Assembly: GCF_002214185.1 (NCBI RefSeq)
Contig: NZ_CP022161.1
Span: 7,013,486-7,077,485 of the forward strand
Source of the DNA: Streptomyces capitiformicae
Lineage (GTDB): Bacteria; Actinomycetota; Actinomycetes; Streptomycetales; Streptomycetaceae
DNA length: 64,000 nt
Direction: 5' to 3'
In this document: positions 8,463-18,400 of the stretch, piece by piece
Layout: every line of letters begins with the position of its first letter
Numbering within the stretch: the first letter of the stretch is position 1
Made by a program: the position numbers and the translations under genes
The notes under the pieces: model-generated
What the model was told of the DNA's origin: nothing
The model's input: the letters and a program-made list of their open reading frames with translations, nothing else
The model's database searches: none

Positions 8463-9782
8463 TCAGACCACGCGCGCCCCGCGCCGCCACACGCCCGTGA
8501 CCAGGGGAACTCCCGGCCGGTAGGCGAGATGGACGTGGCTGGGCGCGTCCAGGAGCAGCAGGTCGGCGTACGCGCCCGGCGTGAGGCGGCCGATGTCGTC
8601 GCGGCGGAGCGCCCGCGCGCCCCCGGCCGTCGCCGACCAGACCGCCTCGTCCGGGGTCATCCCCATGTCCCGCACCGCGAGCGCGACGCAGAACGGGACG
8701 GACGAGGTGAAGGACGACCCCGGATTGCAGTCGGTCGAGAGGGCGACGGTCACGCCCGCGTCGAGCAACCGGCGGGCGTTCGGCCACTCGGCGCGGGTGG
8801 AGAACTCTGCGCCGGGCAGCAGCGTGGCGACCGTACGACTGCCGGCGAGGGCCTCCACGTCGGCGTCGGTGAGGTGGGTGCAGTGGTCCGCGCTCGCGGC
8901 GTCCAGCTCGACGGCGAGTTGCACGCCCGGCCCGTACGACAGCTGGTTGGCGTGAACGCGCGGGTGCAGGCCCTTCGCCTTGCCGGCCGTGAGGATCGCG
9001 CGGGCCTGGTCGCCGTCGAAGGCGCCCTTCTCACAGAAGACGTCGACCCAACGGGCGTACGGGGCACAGGCGTCGAGCATCTCGCCGGTGACCAGGGCCA
9101 CGTAGGCGGCGGGGTCGTCGGTGTAGTCGGGGGACACGATGTGGGCGCCGAGGTAGGTCACCTCGTCCGTGTGCCGGGCGGCGATGCGCAGAGCCCGGGC
9201 CTCGTCCTCGACGGTCAGGCCGTAGCCGGACTTCGTCTCGAAGGTGGTGGTGCCCTGGCGGAGGGCCTCGCGGAGGTAACGGGTGAGGTTCGCCTCCAGT
9301 TCGTCGTCGCTCGCGGCACGGGTGGCGGCGACCGTGGTGCGGATGCCGCCGGCGCTGTAAGGGCGGCCGGACATGCGGGCGTTGAACTCGGCGGTCCGGT
9401 CGCCCGCGAAGACGAGGTGGGAGTGGGAGTCCACGAAGCCCGGGATCACCGCCCGGCCACCGGCGTCGACCCGATTGTCAGTGGCGGGTGCTTTGCTTTG
9501 ATCACCGGTCCACGCGATGCGTTCACCGTCGATGACGACGGCCGCGTCCTGGATCAGTCCGAGGGGGGATCTGTCGCCGAGGGAGGGGTCGTTCGTGACC
9601 AGGGCAGCGATGTTGGTGATGAGCGTGCTGGCGGTGCTCGCGGAGTTGGCGGGGCTGACGGTCGTCGGGCTGCTCATGGCGTCCTTGGTGGCCTGGTCGG
9701 CGGTGGGGGCGGGATCCGGGTCCGGGTCCGGGTCCGGGTCCGGGTCCGGGTCCGGGTCGGGGGGCGACAGGGGTGAGGTCAT
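8463..9782 (-). CDS. hutI: Imidazolonepropionase
   Basis: Hydrolyses 4-imidazolone-5-propionate to N-formimino-glutamate in histidine degradation. It is an amidohydrolase-fold metalloenzyme: the metal ligand motif is [12 protein letters not shown], and other conserved stretches are [22 protein letters not shown] and STDCNPGS. The ATG at 9782 overlaps the hutF stop by 4 bp (ATGA), giving 439 residues. A second ATG at 9677 gives 404 residues, nearer the family norm. The extra N-terminus carries an Asp-Pro dipeptide run coded by GGGTCC repeats (9717-9755), absent from typical HutI. It is the last gene of the hut operon. Confidence 0.95.
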   Translation of the reverse strand: MTSPLSPPDPDPDPDPDPDPDPDPAPTADQATKDAMSSPTTVSPANSASTASTLITNIAALVTNDPSLGDRSPLGLIQDAAVVIDGERIAWTGDQSKAPATDNRVDAGGRAVIPGFVDSHSHLVFAGDRTAEFNARMSGRPYSAGGIRTTVAATRAASDDELEANLTRYLREALRQGTTTFETKSGYGLTVEDEARALRIAARHTDEVTYLGAHIVSPDYTDDPAAYVALVTGEMLDACAPYARWVDVFCEKGAFDGDQARAILTAGKAKGLHPRVHANQLSYGPGVQLAVELDAASADHCTHLTDADVEALAGSRTVATLLPGAEFSTRAEWPNARRLLDAGVTVALSTDCNPGSSFTSSVPFCVALAVRDMGMTPDEAVWSATAGGARALRRDDIGRLTPGAYADLLLLDAPSHVHLAYRPGVPLVTGVWRRGARVV

Positions 9783-11152
9783 CCGCGCAGTGCCGCGACG
9801 GCGTCCGCGAGGGCTTTCGGCACATCCGGTACGAGGGCGTGCGCCCCGTCCCATACGACGTGTCGACCGCCCACGACCGTATGGCGCACGTCTGCTGCCG
9901 ACGCGGCGAATACAGCCGTCTCCGCGCCGAGCCGTGGAAGCGGGCCTGCCGTCCTGACCGAGTCGAGCGCGATCGTCGTGAAGTCGGCGAGCGCGCCCGG
10001 TTCCAGCGTGCCCGCCTCGTCCCAGCCGAGGGCCGCGTGGCCGTCGGCCGAGGCCGCCCGCAGAAGGGCCGCCGCCGGCCAGTGACCCCGTGTACGGGTG
10101 CGCAGCCGCTCGTTCAGCTCCATCGCGCGCGCCTCTTCGAGGAGGTCGACGACGGCGTGGCTGTCGGAGCCGAGGCAGAGCGGCGAGCCCGCCCGTTGCA
10201 GGGCTACGGCGGGACCGATGCCGTCGGCGAGGTCGCGTTCGGTGGTGGGGCACATACAGGTGCCGGTGCCGCTGTCGCCGAGGAGGGCGATGTCGGTGTC
10301 GGTGAGGTGGGTGTTGTGCACGCCCGTCGTCTTCGGCCCCAACACCCCGTGTTCGGCGAGGAGTTGGGTGGGTGTGCAGCCATGTGCCGCCTGGCAGGCG
10401 TCGTTCTCCGCCGTCTGCTCCGAGAGGTGCACATGCAGCGGGGCCCGCCGCTCCTGAGCCCACCGCGCCACCGTCGCCAACTGCCCGGCTGGCACGGCCC
10501 GTACGGAGTGGACGGCCGCACCGATCCGCGCGTGATCCCGGTCCTTGAGAACTGAACAGCGTTCCGCCCACGCCTCCGCCGTGCCGTCGGAGAAGCGGAG
10601 CTGGTGGTGGTTGGGCGCCTGGTGCTGATCGGGTGCCGGTCCGAAGCCGGCGGAGAGGTAGGCCGTGTCGAGGAGGGTGATCCGGATCCCGGCCTCGGCG
10701 GCGGCCTCGATGAGCGCCTCACCCATGGCGTTGGGGTCGGCGTAGGGGGTGCCGCCGGGGGCGTGGTGCACATAGTGGAACTCGCCTACGGAGGTGATGC
10801 CGGCGAGGGCCATCTCGGCGTACACCGCGCGGGCGAGGGCGTGGTACGTGTCCGGGGTCAGCCGGTCCGCGACCTGGTACATGACCTCGCGCCAGGTCCA
10901 GAAGGTGCCGGAGCCGACCTGGACGGTGCCGCGCAGGGCCCGGTGGAAGGCGTGACTGTGGGCGTTGGCGAGTCCGGGGATCGTGAGCCCGCGCAGGACT
11001 TCCGCGCCGGGCGGCGGGGTGGGGGTGTCGGTGTGCACGGCGGTGATGCGGCCGGCGTGGTCGCTGCCCTCGGTGGCCACAGTCAGGGTCACGCCTGGCT
11101 CGACATGCGTGCCGAGCCAGGCGTGTTCGAGCCAGTAGGTCGTCTCCGTCAC
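9779..11152 (-). CDS. hutF: Formimidoylglutamate deiminase
   Basis: A 457-residue amidohydrolase that deaminates N-formimino-L-glutamate to N-formyl-L-glutamate. Metal-site motifs are [17 protein letters not shown] near residue 60, HVHLSEQ, a [11 protein letters not shown] stretch and LGSDSHA. Family length and order of motifs match HutF rather than HutI, which lies next to it. It overlaps the upstream M20 gene and the downstream hutI by 4 bp each, so all are probably translationally coupled. The product would need a deformylase to release glutamate; see the M20 gene upstream. Confidence 0.93.
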   Translation of the reverse strand: MTETTYWLEHAWLGTHVEPGVTLTVATEGSDHAGRITAVHTDTPTPPPGAEVLRGLTIPGLANAHSHAFHRALRGTVQVGSGTFWTWREVMYQVADRLTPDTYHALARAVYAEMALAGITSVGEFHYVHHAPGGTPYADPNAMGEALIEAAAEAGIRITLLDTAYLSAGFGPAPDQHQAPNHHQLRFSDGTAEAWAERCSVLKDRDHARIGAAVHSVRAVPAGQLATVARWAQERRAPLHVHLSEQTAENDACQAAHGCTPTQLLAEHGVLGPKTTGVHNTHLTDTDIALLGDSGTGTCMCPTTERDLADGIGPAVALQRAGSPLCLGSDSHAVVDLLEEARAMELNERLRTRTRGHWPAAALLRAASADGHAALGWDEAGTLEPGALADFTTIALDSVRTAGPLPRLGAETAVFAASAADVRHTVVGGRHVVWDGAHALVPDVPKALADAVAALRG

Positions 11153-12534
11153 CTGCGGGCCAGCCCTTCCAGTACGTCGGCGAGCGCGGTCACCCCGGCC
11201 AGGCAGTCGTCCTCTGCGGCGTGCTCGGCCGGGGAGTGCGAGACGCCCGTGGGGTTGCGCACGAACAGCATGGCGGTCGGGACGCGTCCGGAGAGGATCC
11301 CGGCGTCGTGTCCGGCCCCGGTCCCGAGAACCGGCACCTTCAGGTCGGCTTCCCGGCCCAGGATGCGGGCGATCTCGTCCCGCAGGGCGTGCTCGAACTC
11401 GACGACGGGGGTGAAGGACTCGCGGACGACATCGAGTTCGACCCCGTTGGCCCGGGCATGCTCACGGGCCGCTTCCTCGATGGCGCCGACAACGACGTCC
11501 AGCGTCTCCTGGTCCTCGGCGCGGGAGTCGAGCCAGCCGCGGACGAGGGAGGGTATGGCGTTGACGCCGTTCGGCTCGACGGAGATCTTGCCGAAGGTGG
11601 CGACGGCCCCGGCGAGCCTCGCCTCGCGCCGGGCCGCGAGGACGGTCTCCGCGTACGACAGCATGGGGTCCCGCCGGTCGACGAGCCGGGTCGTTCCGGC
11701 GTGGTTCGCCTCACCCCGGAAGTCGAACCGCCACCGCCCGTGCGGCCAGATGGCACTGGCGATCCCGACTGCGTCCCCGGACAGATCCAGCGCCCGCCCC
11801 TGCTCGACGTGCAGCTCGACGAACGCGCCGATCCGCGCGAGTCGCTCCGGGTCGGCCCCGATGCCCTCCGGGTCGTAACCGGCGGCCTCCATGGCCTGCG
11901 GCAGCGTCACCCCGTCCCCGTCGGTCAGCCGCCACGCCTGCTCGACGGTGAGCCGCCCGGCGCTGAGCCGCGAGCCCACGCAGGCCAGCCCGAACCGCGC
12001 GCCTTCCTCATCCCCGAAGTTGACGACGGCGAGCGGCTTGTCGAGCCGGGCACCCCTGGCCCGCAGTTCATCAACCGCGGCGAAGGAGGACACGACACCG
12101 AGGGGCCCGTCAAAGGCACCGCCATCGGGAACGGAGTCGAGGTGCGACCCGGTGACAACCGCATCCCCTTGCTCCGGATCCCCGAGCCAGGCCCACTGAT
12201 TCCCGTTCCGGTCCACCTCATAGCCCAGCCCCCGGCTCCGGGCCTGCTGCTCGAACCAGGCCCGACACTCGGCATCGGCCCCGGTCCAGGCGAACCGCCG
12301 ATAACCACCGGATTCGGGGTGCCGCCCTACGGGCCGAAGCTCCCGCCACATCTCATGAAAGGAGGCACCGCCAGAACCATCGCCCCGTTCTTCAGGCTGT
12401 GGGCAGTCGTTCCGCGGGGCGATGGGGGTCCCCCCGCTCGAACGAAGTTGAGGGTGGGGGAGGGTGGGCACAGCCGGGCCCGCAGTCGGCGACGAGACGT
12501 CGCCCCTCACCGGAGAGTTGCCGTCCTGGGTCAC
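11149..12534 (-). CDS. M20-family amidohydrolase (allantoate amidohydrolase-like)
   Basis: A 461-residue zinc amidohydrolase of the allantoate/N-carbamoyl-amino-acid family: [19 protein letters not shown] (metal ligands), [16 protein letters not shown] and GAGHDAG. The GTG start at 12534 overlaps the hutU stop (GTGA). The first 55 residues are not family-like; they include an in-frame copy of a 44-bp dispersed repeat (12421-12464) read as [10 protein letters not shown]. Annotation by family would be allantoate amidohydrolase. Its place between hutU and hutF, and the lack of a HutG gene here, suggest N-formylglutamate as a possible substrate; that is inference. Confidence 0.82.
   Translation of the reverse strand: MTQDGNSPVRGDVSSPTAGPAVPTLPHPQLRSSGGTPIAPRNDCPQPEERGDGSGGASFHEMWRELRPVGRHPESGGYRRFAWTGADAECRAWFEQQARSRGLGYEVDRNGNQWAWLGDPEQGDAVVTGSHLDSVPDGGAFDGPLGVVSSFAAVDELRARGARLDKPLAVVNFGDEEGARFGLACVGSRLSAGRLTVEQAWRLTDGDGVTLPQAMEAAGYDPEGIGADPERLARIGAFVELHVEQGRALDLSGDAVGIASAIWPHGRWRFDFRGEANHAGTTRLVDRRDPMLSYAETVLAARREARLAGAVATFGKISVEPNGVNAIPSLVRGWLDSRAEDQETLDVVVGAIEEAAREHARANGVELDVVRESFTPVVEFEHALRDEIARILGREADLKVPVLGTGAGHDAGILSGRVPTAMLFVRNPTGVSHSPAEHAAEDDCLAGVTALADVLEGLARR
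12421..12464. repeat. 44-bp dispersed repeat (type B), copy 1
   Basis: GATGGGGGTCCCCCCGCTCG followed by AACGAAGTTGAGGG and a G-rich end. Two further copies, in reverse orientation, lie at 30596-30638 and 30879-30923 inside the merR remnant. All three share GATGGGGG, GCTCGA[AG]CGAAG and GGGGGAGGG. Here it is read in frame in the N-terminus of the M20 hydrolase. Confidence 0.85.
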
Positions 12535-14195
12535 GCCGGGTCACCTTCACGCATCGGCACCCGAACCCCCCGCTCGTCGGCCACGGACTCCGCGATGTCG
12601 TACCCGGCGTCGACATGCCGGATCACACCCATCCCGGGGTCATTGGTGAGCACCCGCCGGATCTTCTCCCCGCCCAGCTTCGTGCCGTCGGCGACAGTCA
12701 CCTGACCGGCGTGGATGGACCGCCCCATGCCCACGCCACCCCCATGGTGGAGGGAGACCCAGGACGCCCCCGACGCCACGTTGACCATCGCGTTCAGCAG
12801 CGGCCAGTCGGCGATCGCGTCGGAGCCGTCGAGCATGGCCTCGGTCTCACGGTAGGGAGAGGCGACGGACCCGCAGTCGAGGTGGTCGCGCCCGATCGCC
12901 AGCGGCGCGGCCAGCTCACCGCTAGCCACCATGTCGTTGAACCGCTCGCCCGCCTTGTCCCGCTCCCCGTACCCGAGCCAGCAGATACGCGCCGGAAGCC
13001 CCTGGAAGTGCACCCGCTCGCCGGCCATCTTGATCCACCGGTGAAGGGATTCGTTCTCGGGGAAGAGGTCGAGGATCGCCCGGTCGGTCTTGGCGATGTC
13101 GGCGGGGTCGCCGGAAAGGGCCGCCCACCTGAAGGGCCCCTTGCCTTCGCAGAACAGCGGCCGGATGTATGCCGGGACGAAGCCGGGGAAAGCGAACGCC
13201 CGCTCGTATCCGGCGAGTTGGGCCTCGCCCCGGATGGAGTTGCCGTAGTCGAAGACCTCGGCACCGGCGTCCAGGAAGCCGACCATGGCCTCGACGTGCT
13301 TGGCCATGGACTCCCGGGCCCGGGTGGTGAACCCGGCGGGGTCCTTCGCCGCGTAGGACGCCATGTCGTCGAAGTCCACCCCCAACGGCAGGTACGACAG
13401 CGGGTCGTGGGCGGAGGTCTGGTCGGTGACGATGTCGATGGGGGCGCCCATCGCGAGGAGCTGCGGGACGAGTTCGGCGGCGTTGCCGAGGACGCCGATG
13501 GAGAGCGGACGGCGGGCGTCACGCGCCTCCACCGCCAGCTGGAGGGCGTGGTCCAGCGAGTCGGCCTTCACATCGAGGTACCGGTGCTCGATACGGCGCT
13601 CGATCGCCCGCGGGTCGCAGTCGACGCAGATCGCGACACCGTCGTTCATCGTCACGGCGAGCGGCTGGGCGCCGCCCATGCCGCCGAGGCCGGCGGTGAG
13701 GGTGATCGTCCCGGCGAGTGTGCCGTCGAACTTCTTGGCGGCGACGGCGGCGAACGTCTCGTACGTGCCCTGGAGGATGCCCTGGGTGCCGATGTAGATC
13801 CAGGAGCCGGCGGTCATCTGCCCGTACATGGTGAGGCCGAGCTGTTCCAGGCGGCGGAACTCCTCCCAGTTCGCCCAGTCGCCGACGAGGTTGGAGTTGG
13901 CGATGAGGACGCGCGGGGCCCACTCGTGGGTCTGCATGACACCGACCGGCCGGCCCGACTGGACCAGCATCGTCTCGTCCTGCTTCAGCGTCCGCAGCGT
14001 ACGGACCATCGCGTCGAAGGAGCGCCAGTCACGGGCGGCCTTGCCCGTGCCGCCGTAGACGACGAGCTTGTCGGGGTGCTCGGCGACCTCGGGATCGAGG
14101 TTGTTCTGCAGCATGCGCAGGGCGGCTTCCTGCTGCCAGCCCAGGGCACTCAGTTCCGTACCGCGCGGCGCTTGGACGGGGCGGGGTCCTGACAC
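12531..14195 (-). CDS. hutU: Urocanate hydratase
   Basis: A 554-residue NAD-dependent enzyme converting urocanate to imidazolone propionate. Signature stretches include [13 protein letters not shown] near the N-terminus, [10 protein letters not shown], the cysteine-containing [16 protein letters not shown], and [16 protein letters not shown] near the C-terminus. Length matches the family. The GTG start at 14195 has AGGAGG upstream. It is the first gene of the operon hutU, M20, hutF, hutI, each overlapping the next by 4 bp. Histidase (hutH) is not in this window. An inverted repeat at 14222-14248 lies in its promoter region. Confidence 0.96.
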   Translation of the reverse strand: MSGPRPVQAPRGTELSALGWQQEAALRMLQNNLDPEVAEHPDKLVVYGGTGKAARDWRSFDAMVRTLRTLKQDETMLVQSGRPVGVMQTHEWAPRVLIANSNLVGDWANWEEFRRLEQLGLTMYGQMTAGSWIYIGTQGILQGTYETFAAVAAKKFDGTLAGTITLTAGLGGMGGAQPLAVTMNDGVAICVDCDPRAIERRIEHRYLDVKADSLDHALQLAVEARDARRPLSIGVLGNAAELVPQLLAMGAPIDIVTDQTSAHDPLSYLPLGVDFDDMASYAAKDPAGFTTRARESMAKHVEAMVGFLDAGAEVFDYGNSIRGEAQLAGYERAFAFPGFVPAYIRPLFCEGKGPFRWAALSGDPADIAKTDRAILDLFPENESLHRWIKMAGERVHFQGLPARICWLGYGERDKAGERFNDMVASGELAAPLAIGRDHLDCGSVASPYRETEAMLDGSDAIADWPLLNAMVNVASGASWVSLHHGGGVGMGRSIHAGQVTVADGTKLGGEKIRRVLTNDPGMGVIRHVDAGYDIAESVADERGVRVPMREGDPA

Positions 14196-14221
14196 GGGTC
14201 TGCCTCCTCGCTTTACAGCAA

Positions 14222-14248
14222 CTATTCACATCCTGACTTGATGAATAG
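14222..14248. promoter_or_regulatory. Inverted repeat in the hutU/decarboxylase divergent region
   Basis: CTATTCA (14222-14228) and TGAATAG (14242-14248) form a 7-bp inverted repeat with 13 bases between, in an AT-richer stretch just upstream of hutU and divergent from the gene at 14353. A regulator operator for the hut operon is plausible; the protein is not identifiable from the site. Confidence 0.4.
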
Positions 14249-14352
14249 AGCTAGTCAATACGGCCGTACGGCCCGCGACGGCGCGCCTCGGGTGTTTGGC
14301 TGGACACACTGGCCGTACCGGCTTTGGGAACGACACGACCACGGGGGACGAG

Positions 14353-15705
14353 ATGGGAGACCGGTTGTTCGACACCGACGAGGGCCGCGCCACCCGGCGG
14401 GACGACGCCGTGCGGGCGGCCGTGGAGCAGGGGCTGGTCGGCCCCGGCAGCCCGGTCGTCGGCCTGCTGGACGTCACCGGGATCCGGGCCTCGGCGGCGG
14501 CGTTGCGGAGGGCGTTCGACGCGGTGACGGCGCCCGGCACGCCCGTACTGCACGCGTTCGCGGTGAAGGCGACGCCGCTGGTACCGGTACTGCGGCTGCT
14601 GCGCGAGGCGGGGATCGGCGCGGAGGTGGCGAGCGCCGGGGAGCTGGCCCTGGCGCGGGCGGCCGGGGTGTCACCGAAACAGACGGTGCTCGACTCCCCC
14701 GCCAAGACCCCGGCCGAGCTGCGGGAGGCGCTGGCGCTGGGTATCGCGGTCAACGCGGACAATCCGCAGGAGCTGGACCGCATCGACGCGCTCGTACGGT
14801 CGGCCACCACCCGCTCCCCGCTCGGCATCCGGGTGAACCCGCAGGTCGGCGGCGGCACGATCGACGCGCTGTCCACGGCGACGGCCACGTCGAAGTTCGG
14901 GATCGCGCTACGGGACGAGGGCGCCCGGGAGTGGGTCGTACGGGCGTATCTGGACCGGCCCTGGCTGAGCCGGCTGCACGCGCACACCGGCTCGCAGGGC
15001 ATGCCGCTCTCACTGATGACGCGGGGGATCACCGAGACGTACGAGCTGGCCGAGGAGATCAACCGGCGGATCGGGCGGCAACAGATCGACACGATCGACA
15101 TCGGCGGCGGGCTGCCGGTGAACTTCGCGTCGGAGGCGGCGACACCGACGTACGCGCAGTACGCGGGGCTGCTGGCGGAGGCGGTGCCGGGGCTGTTCGA
15201 CGGGCGGTACGGGCTGGTCACCGAGTTCGGGCGGTCGTTGCTCGCGAAGCACGGGACGGTTCTCGCGCGGGTGGAGTACACGAAGCGCTCCGGCGGACGG
15301 CCCATCGCGGTCACCCACGCGGGCGTGCAGGTGGCGACGCGGACGGTGTACGCGCCGGGGTCGTGGCCGCTGCGGATCGTCGCGTACGACGGGAAGGGGC
15401 GCGCCAAGGAGGGGCCGCCGGTGGTGCAGGACGTGGCCGGGCCCGCCTGCTTCGCGGGGGATCTGCTGGCGGAGGAGCGGGCGTTGCCGCTGTTCGAGCC
15501 GGGGGATTACGCGGCCGCGTTGGACACCGGCGCGTACTACTTCGCGCATCACTATGCGTACAACTCTCTGCCTCGGCCCGGGATTTATGGGTACGCCCCC
15601 GGCGAGGGGGAGATGCGGTTCGCGATGGTACGGGCGCCGCAGACCGCGGAGGAGATCGTGGCGGAGGCGGGCGGAGGGGAGATGTCGGGGCTTCTGGGGC
15701 TTTGA
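14353..15705 (+). CDS. PLP-dependent decarboxylase, diaminopimelate decarboxylase-like
   Basis: A 450-residue fold-type III PLP enzyme. The lysine motif is HAFAVKAT near residue 70, followed by EVASAGELALA, IRVNPQVG, SKFGI, LHAHTGSQG and DIGGGLPVNF, then the C-terminal beta domain with CFAGDLLAEE and YYFAHHYAYN. These are the DapC/LysA-type decarboxylase signatures, but sequence alone does not fix the substrate. The ATG at 14353 follows GGGGGACGAG; an upstream ATG at 14296 has no such site. It is divergent from the hut operon, possibly sharing its control region. Confidence 0.8.
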   Translation: MGDRLFDTDEGRATRRDDAVRAAVEQGLVGPGSPVVGLLDVTGIRASAAALRRAFDAVTAPGTPVLHAFAVKATPLVPVLRLLREAGIGAEVASAGELALARAAGVSPKQTVLDSPAKTPAELREALALGIAVNADNPQELDRIDALVRSATTRSPLGIRVNPQVGGGTIDALSTATATSKFGIALRDEGAREWVVRAYLDRPWLSRLHAHTGSQGMPLSLMTRGITETYELAEEINRRIGRQQIDTIDIGGGLPVNFASEAATPTYAQYAGLLAEAVPGLFDGRYGLVTEFGRSLLAKHGTVLARVEYTKRSGGRPIAVTHAGVQVATRTVYAPGSWPLRIVAYDGKGRAKEGPPVVQDVAGPACFAGDLLAEERALPLFEPGDYAAALDTGAYYFAHHYAYNSLPRPGIYGYAPGEGEMRFAMVRAPQTAEEIVAEAGGGEMSGLLGL

Positions 15706-15750
15706 CGGGCGCCTCAGAGCTCGGGGGGACTGTCGCGTGGCGGCCTGTGT

Positions 15751-15788
15751 GTTGTTCGTGGCTTGTCGCGCAGTTCCCCGCGTCCCTA
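15751..15788. repeat. Dispersed intergenic repeat (type C), copy 1
   Basis: GTTGTTCGTGGCTTGTCGCG followed by CAGTTCCCCGCG, the half-palindrome of the longer hairpin at 26071-26117 and also present at 61221-61262. It lies just after the decarboxylase gene, a terminator-like place. The rest of the 381-bp gap (15706-16086) contains an AT-richer stretch near 15960-16040 that should hold the promoter of the next operon; I see no gene. Confidence 0.65.
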
Positions 15789-16086
15789 GGTGATGGGGGC
15801 ACTCGGGAGTGCCAAGCGCTCTCATTTGCGCGCCCCTCAAGCCCCCCAGAATGGGTGAGGGTCGGCGTCGCGTCCGACCGCCGCCATGCGGTTCGACCGC
15901 ATATCCCCACCTCAGCGCGTCGGCACTTTATGCGGGCCTCAACCCGCCTGAAAACCAGTCAAGTCGACCCACCTTAGTCATGCGTCGGCATGTTCCGCTG
16001 GAAAATGCCAGATTCCTCACTCCTCGCGCACACGTTGCGTAGCGTCTGTGTCACTCAGCCGAACCGCAGGCAGGAGGGGAGCCACG

Positions 16087-16485
16087 GTGCCCGGAATCGA
16101 CGAGTGTCTGGTGGAGGCCATGAGGCTGCCCGGTGCCCTGGGCGCCGCGGTGGTCGACTGGACCAGCGGACTGGCACTGGGCACGGTCGGGGAGGCACCC
16201 GGCGGTGACCATGAGACGACGGCGGCCGAGGCCGCGGAACTGGCCCGGCTCGCGGCGGAGCACCGGGCGTTCGCGCCGGAGGAGGGTTCCGACTGGTCCG
16301 GGGCCGGCCTGCCGGTCGAGGACCTGATCGTCAGCAACCGGGACACGTACCACGTGCTGCGGTTCGTGCGGACGACGTTCGACAGCAGTGTGTTCCTGCA
16401 TCTGTGGCTGGCCCGTACCGACGGCAACCTCGCGCTGGCCCGGATCCGGCTCGGCGAGATGGCGGGACGGCTGGTGCTGACATGA
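16087..16485 (+). CDS. Roadblock/LC7-like protein
   Basis: A 132-residue cytosolic protein resembling the Roadblock-type protein at 17903 (ALGAAVVDWTSGLALGTVG here, GAALVDYTSGMALGTIG there). It has a central insertion and ends with an amphipathic helix. The GTG at 16087 follows AGGAGGGGAGCC, so I prefer it to the upstream in-frame ATG. It overlaps the next gene by 4 bp (ATGA). Roadblock proteins usually serve as GAPs or scaffolds for small Ras-like GTPases in Streptomyces conservons. No GTPase gene is seen near, so its partner is unknown. Confidence 0.75.
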   Translation: MPGIDECLVEAMRLPGALGAAVVDWTSGLALGTVGEAPGGDHETTAAEAAELARLAAEHRAFAPEEGSDWSGAGLPVEDLIVSNRDTYHVLRFVRTTFDSSVFLHLWLARTDGNLALARIRLGEMAGRLVLT

Positions 16486-17309
16486 GCGTGATCACCACAC
16501 CCGCGCCCCAGCTGCCCATGCGTGGGGCCCAGGCACGCCACGCCGTCTCGCCCATGCTGAAGCGGCTCGCCGCCGAGCGTGCCACCGGCGTACTCCTGCG
16601 GGAGTGCGGCTCGCTGTATCTGTCCGACGGCGAGGTCGTGCACGCCGAGAGCCCCCGGTCCCCGGGCCTCGACGTGCTGCTCACCACCGGCGGCATCCTC
16701 GACTCCGAGGGCTGGCGCGAGGCGGTCGACACGGCCGGGGCCGGGCTGCGGGTCGGGCGGTTCCTCGTCGACAGCGGCCGGGTCGCCCGCGGCGCGCTGG
16801 AGCTGTGCCACTCGGGGGCGTTGTTCGACGCCGCGTACTTCGTGCTCGGCCCGAGCAGCGCTCCGGCCAGCTTCCGGTACGGGGCCGCCCACTGGCTCGG
16901 GCCGATCCGCCCGGTGCCGGTGGCCACGGTGGAGCGTGAGGCGCTGCGCCGCCGCGACCTGCTGCACCGCATCTGGCCCGACCCGGCGACGGACGACGCC
17001 CCGCTGATCAGAACGGTCGGCCTCGCCGTCCCACCGGTCCCGGCCCGCCAGGAAGCCGTACTCGGCCAGGTCAACGGCTTCCGCACGGCAGCCGACATCT
17101 CCCTGACCCTGGGCCGCCCCACCTTCCACACCCTGGTGGACATACGCCGCTTGGCGGCAGCGGGGCTGATATCGACCGCGCCATCGAATACCGCCGAACC
17201 CGCACCCGGCGACGAAGCACCAGCCCCCACCCACCATTGGCCGCTCACCGTCACCGACCCCGACATCGCCCTACTGCAAAGGCTCAGGGATGCGCTGGAG
17301 GCCCTTTGA
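16482..17309 (+). CDS. DUF4388-like regulator protein
   Basis: A 275-residue cytosolic protein. The N-terminal half (about 15-120) has the pattern of DUF4388 domains (LKRLAAERATGVLLRECGSLYLSDGEV split over the motif, then DSGRVARGALELC). The C-terminal half (190-250) looks like a winged helix with NGFRTAADISLTLGRPTFHT. The ATG overlaps the previous stop. Such proteins occur with Roadblock proteins in gliding/regulatory modules of other bacteria. Here it is sandwiched between two Roadblock-type genes, suggesting a common complex (inference). Confidence 0.65.
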   Translation: MSVITTPAPQLPMRGAQARHAVSPMLKRLAAERATGVLLRECGSLYLSDGEVVHAESPRSPGLDVLLTTGGILDSEGWREAVDTAGAGLRVGRFLVDSGRVARGALELCHSGALFDAAYFVLGPSSAPASFRYGAAHWLGPIRPVPVATVEREALRRRDLLHRIWPDPATDDAPLIRTVGLAVPPVPARQEAVLGQVNGFRTAADISLTLGRPTFHTLVDIRRLAAAGLISTAPSNTAEPAPGDEAPAPTHHWPLTVTDPDIALLQRLRDALEAL

Positions 17310-17346
17310 GCGGCAGCGGGAGCGTCCCGCCGAGAGGAGACCGCTC

Positions 17347-17886
17347 ATGGCCGCGGAGGCCGAAGTCCTGGACGAACTGCACCGGTTGAGGACCCGTATA
17401 CCCCAGTTGACCGGCGCGCTCGCGGCCAGCGTGGACGGGCTCGTCCTCGCCCACGACACCCCGGGCGTGGAAGCGGAGAGCGTGGCGGCCCTCACCGCCG
17501 CCGCGCTGGGTGTCGCCGTACGCATGACCGACGCGACCGGCAGCGGCGACCTCCGCGAGCTGCTCCTGCGTGGCGAACACGGCTACGTGGCGACGTACGC
17601 GGCGGGCCCCTCCGCCGTGCTGACGCTGCTGGCCCAGGACCGCGTCAACGTGGGCCGACTGCACCTGGAGGGCCGCCGCGCCGGCCACCGCATCGGCGAA
17701 CTCGTGGCCGCGGCACCACGCCCCGCCGACCGCTCGGCGACCACCATGTCCACCCCCACGGCCCTGACCCCGGCCAAGGCCACGGTCAGGTCCACCCCAC
17801 CCCGCCGCACTCCCCGTCCCCCCACCCCCCGCACCGCACCACGAACCACACCCAACGCCAACGCACGTACCACCAGTGAGAGTTGA
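17347..17886 (+). CDS. Roadblock/LC7-type protein with disordered tail
   Basis: A 179-residue protein. Residues 5-120 match the Roadblock fold (SVDGLVLAHDTPGVEAES, then AALTAAALGVA, later GYVATYAAGPSAVLTLLAQD), followed by a Pro/Thr/Arg-rich, probably disordered tail. The ATG at 17347 has GAGAGGAGACC upstream. It lies 37 bp after the DUF4388-like gene and 16 bp before a third Roadblock gene, so the four form an operon. It resembles conservon Roadblock components, but the histidine kinase, DUF742 and GTPase partners are absent. Confidence 0.78.
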   Translation: MAAEAEVLDELHRLRTRIPQLTGALAASVDGLVLAHDTPGVEAESVAALTAAALGVAVRMTDATGSGDLRELLLRGEHGYVATYAAGPSAVLTLLAQDRVNVGRLHLEGRRAGHRIGELVAAAPRPADRSATTMSTPTALTPAKATVRSTPPRRTPRPPTPRTAPRTTPNANARTTSES

Positions 17887-17902
17887 GAGGAAACAGCACA
17901 CC

Positions 17903-18277
17903 ATGGCCAACACCGAGACCGCGTTGAAAGAGGCCCTCGCGTCCATCGAGGGCGCGACCGGCGCCGCCCTCGTCGACTACACCAGCGGCATGGCACTGGG
18001 CACGATCGGCGGCAGCAAGAGCTTCGACCTCACCGTCGCCGCCGCCGGCAACACCGATGTCGTACGCGCCAAACTGCGCACCATGGAACACCTCGGCCTC
18101 AAGGGCGAGATCGAGGACATCCTGATCACCCTGTCCGACCAGTACCACCTGCTCCGGCTGCTCACCGGCCGCGGCGGCAACGGCCTCTTCCTCTACCTGG
18201 TCCTCGACTCCAAGCGGGCCAACCTGGCCATGGCCAGGCACCAGTTGAAGAAGATCGAGGCGGAACTGGAGGTCTGA
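17903..18277 (+). CDS. Roadblock/LC7-family protein
   Basis: A 124-residue protein of the Roadblock type: GATGAALVDYTSGMALGTIG near residue 17, then EDILITLSDQYHLLRLL and LFLYLVLDSKRANLAMARHQL. The ATG at 17903 follows GAGAGGAAA. It is the last of the four co-directional genes at 16087-18277. It is closest in sequence to the first one (16087), implying duplication. No GTPase lies nearby, so the partner is unknown. Confidence 0.8.
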   Translation: MANTETALKEALASIEGATGAALVDYTSGMALGTIGGSKSFDLTVAAAGNTDVVRAKLRTMEHLGLKGEIEDILITLSDQYHLLRLLTGRGGNGLFLYLVLDSKRANLAMARHQLKKIEAELEV

Positions 18278-18400
18278 CGTCCATCGGGCGGCGCACCCCC
18301 ATCTCGGGGGCGCCGCCCGCAACCGCACAACCGTACGATCACCCTCGGCCGGTCCTCCGCTACCGTGTCCCGCCGGAACGGAGAGAGGGAGACGGCGGCT

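Noticed and set aside
9675..10571. HutI starting at 10571
   Set aside because: The extension would overlap hutF completely; hutI starts at the ATGA junction 9782 or at 9677.
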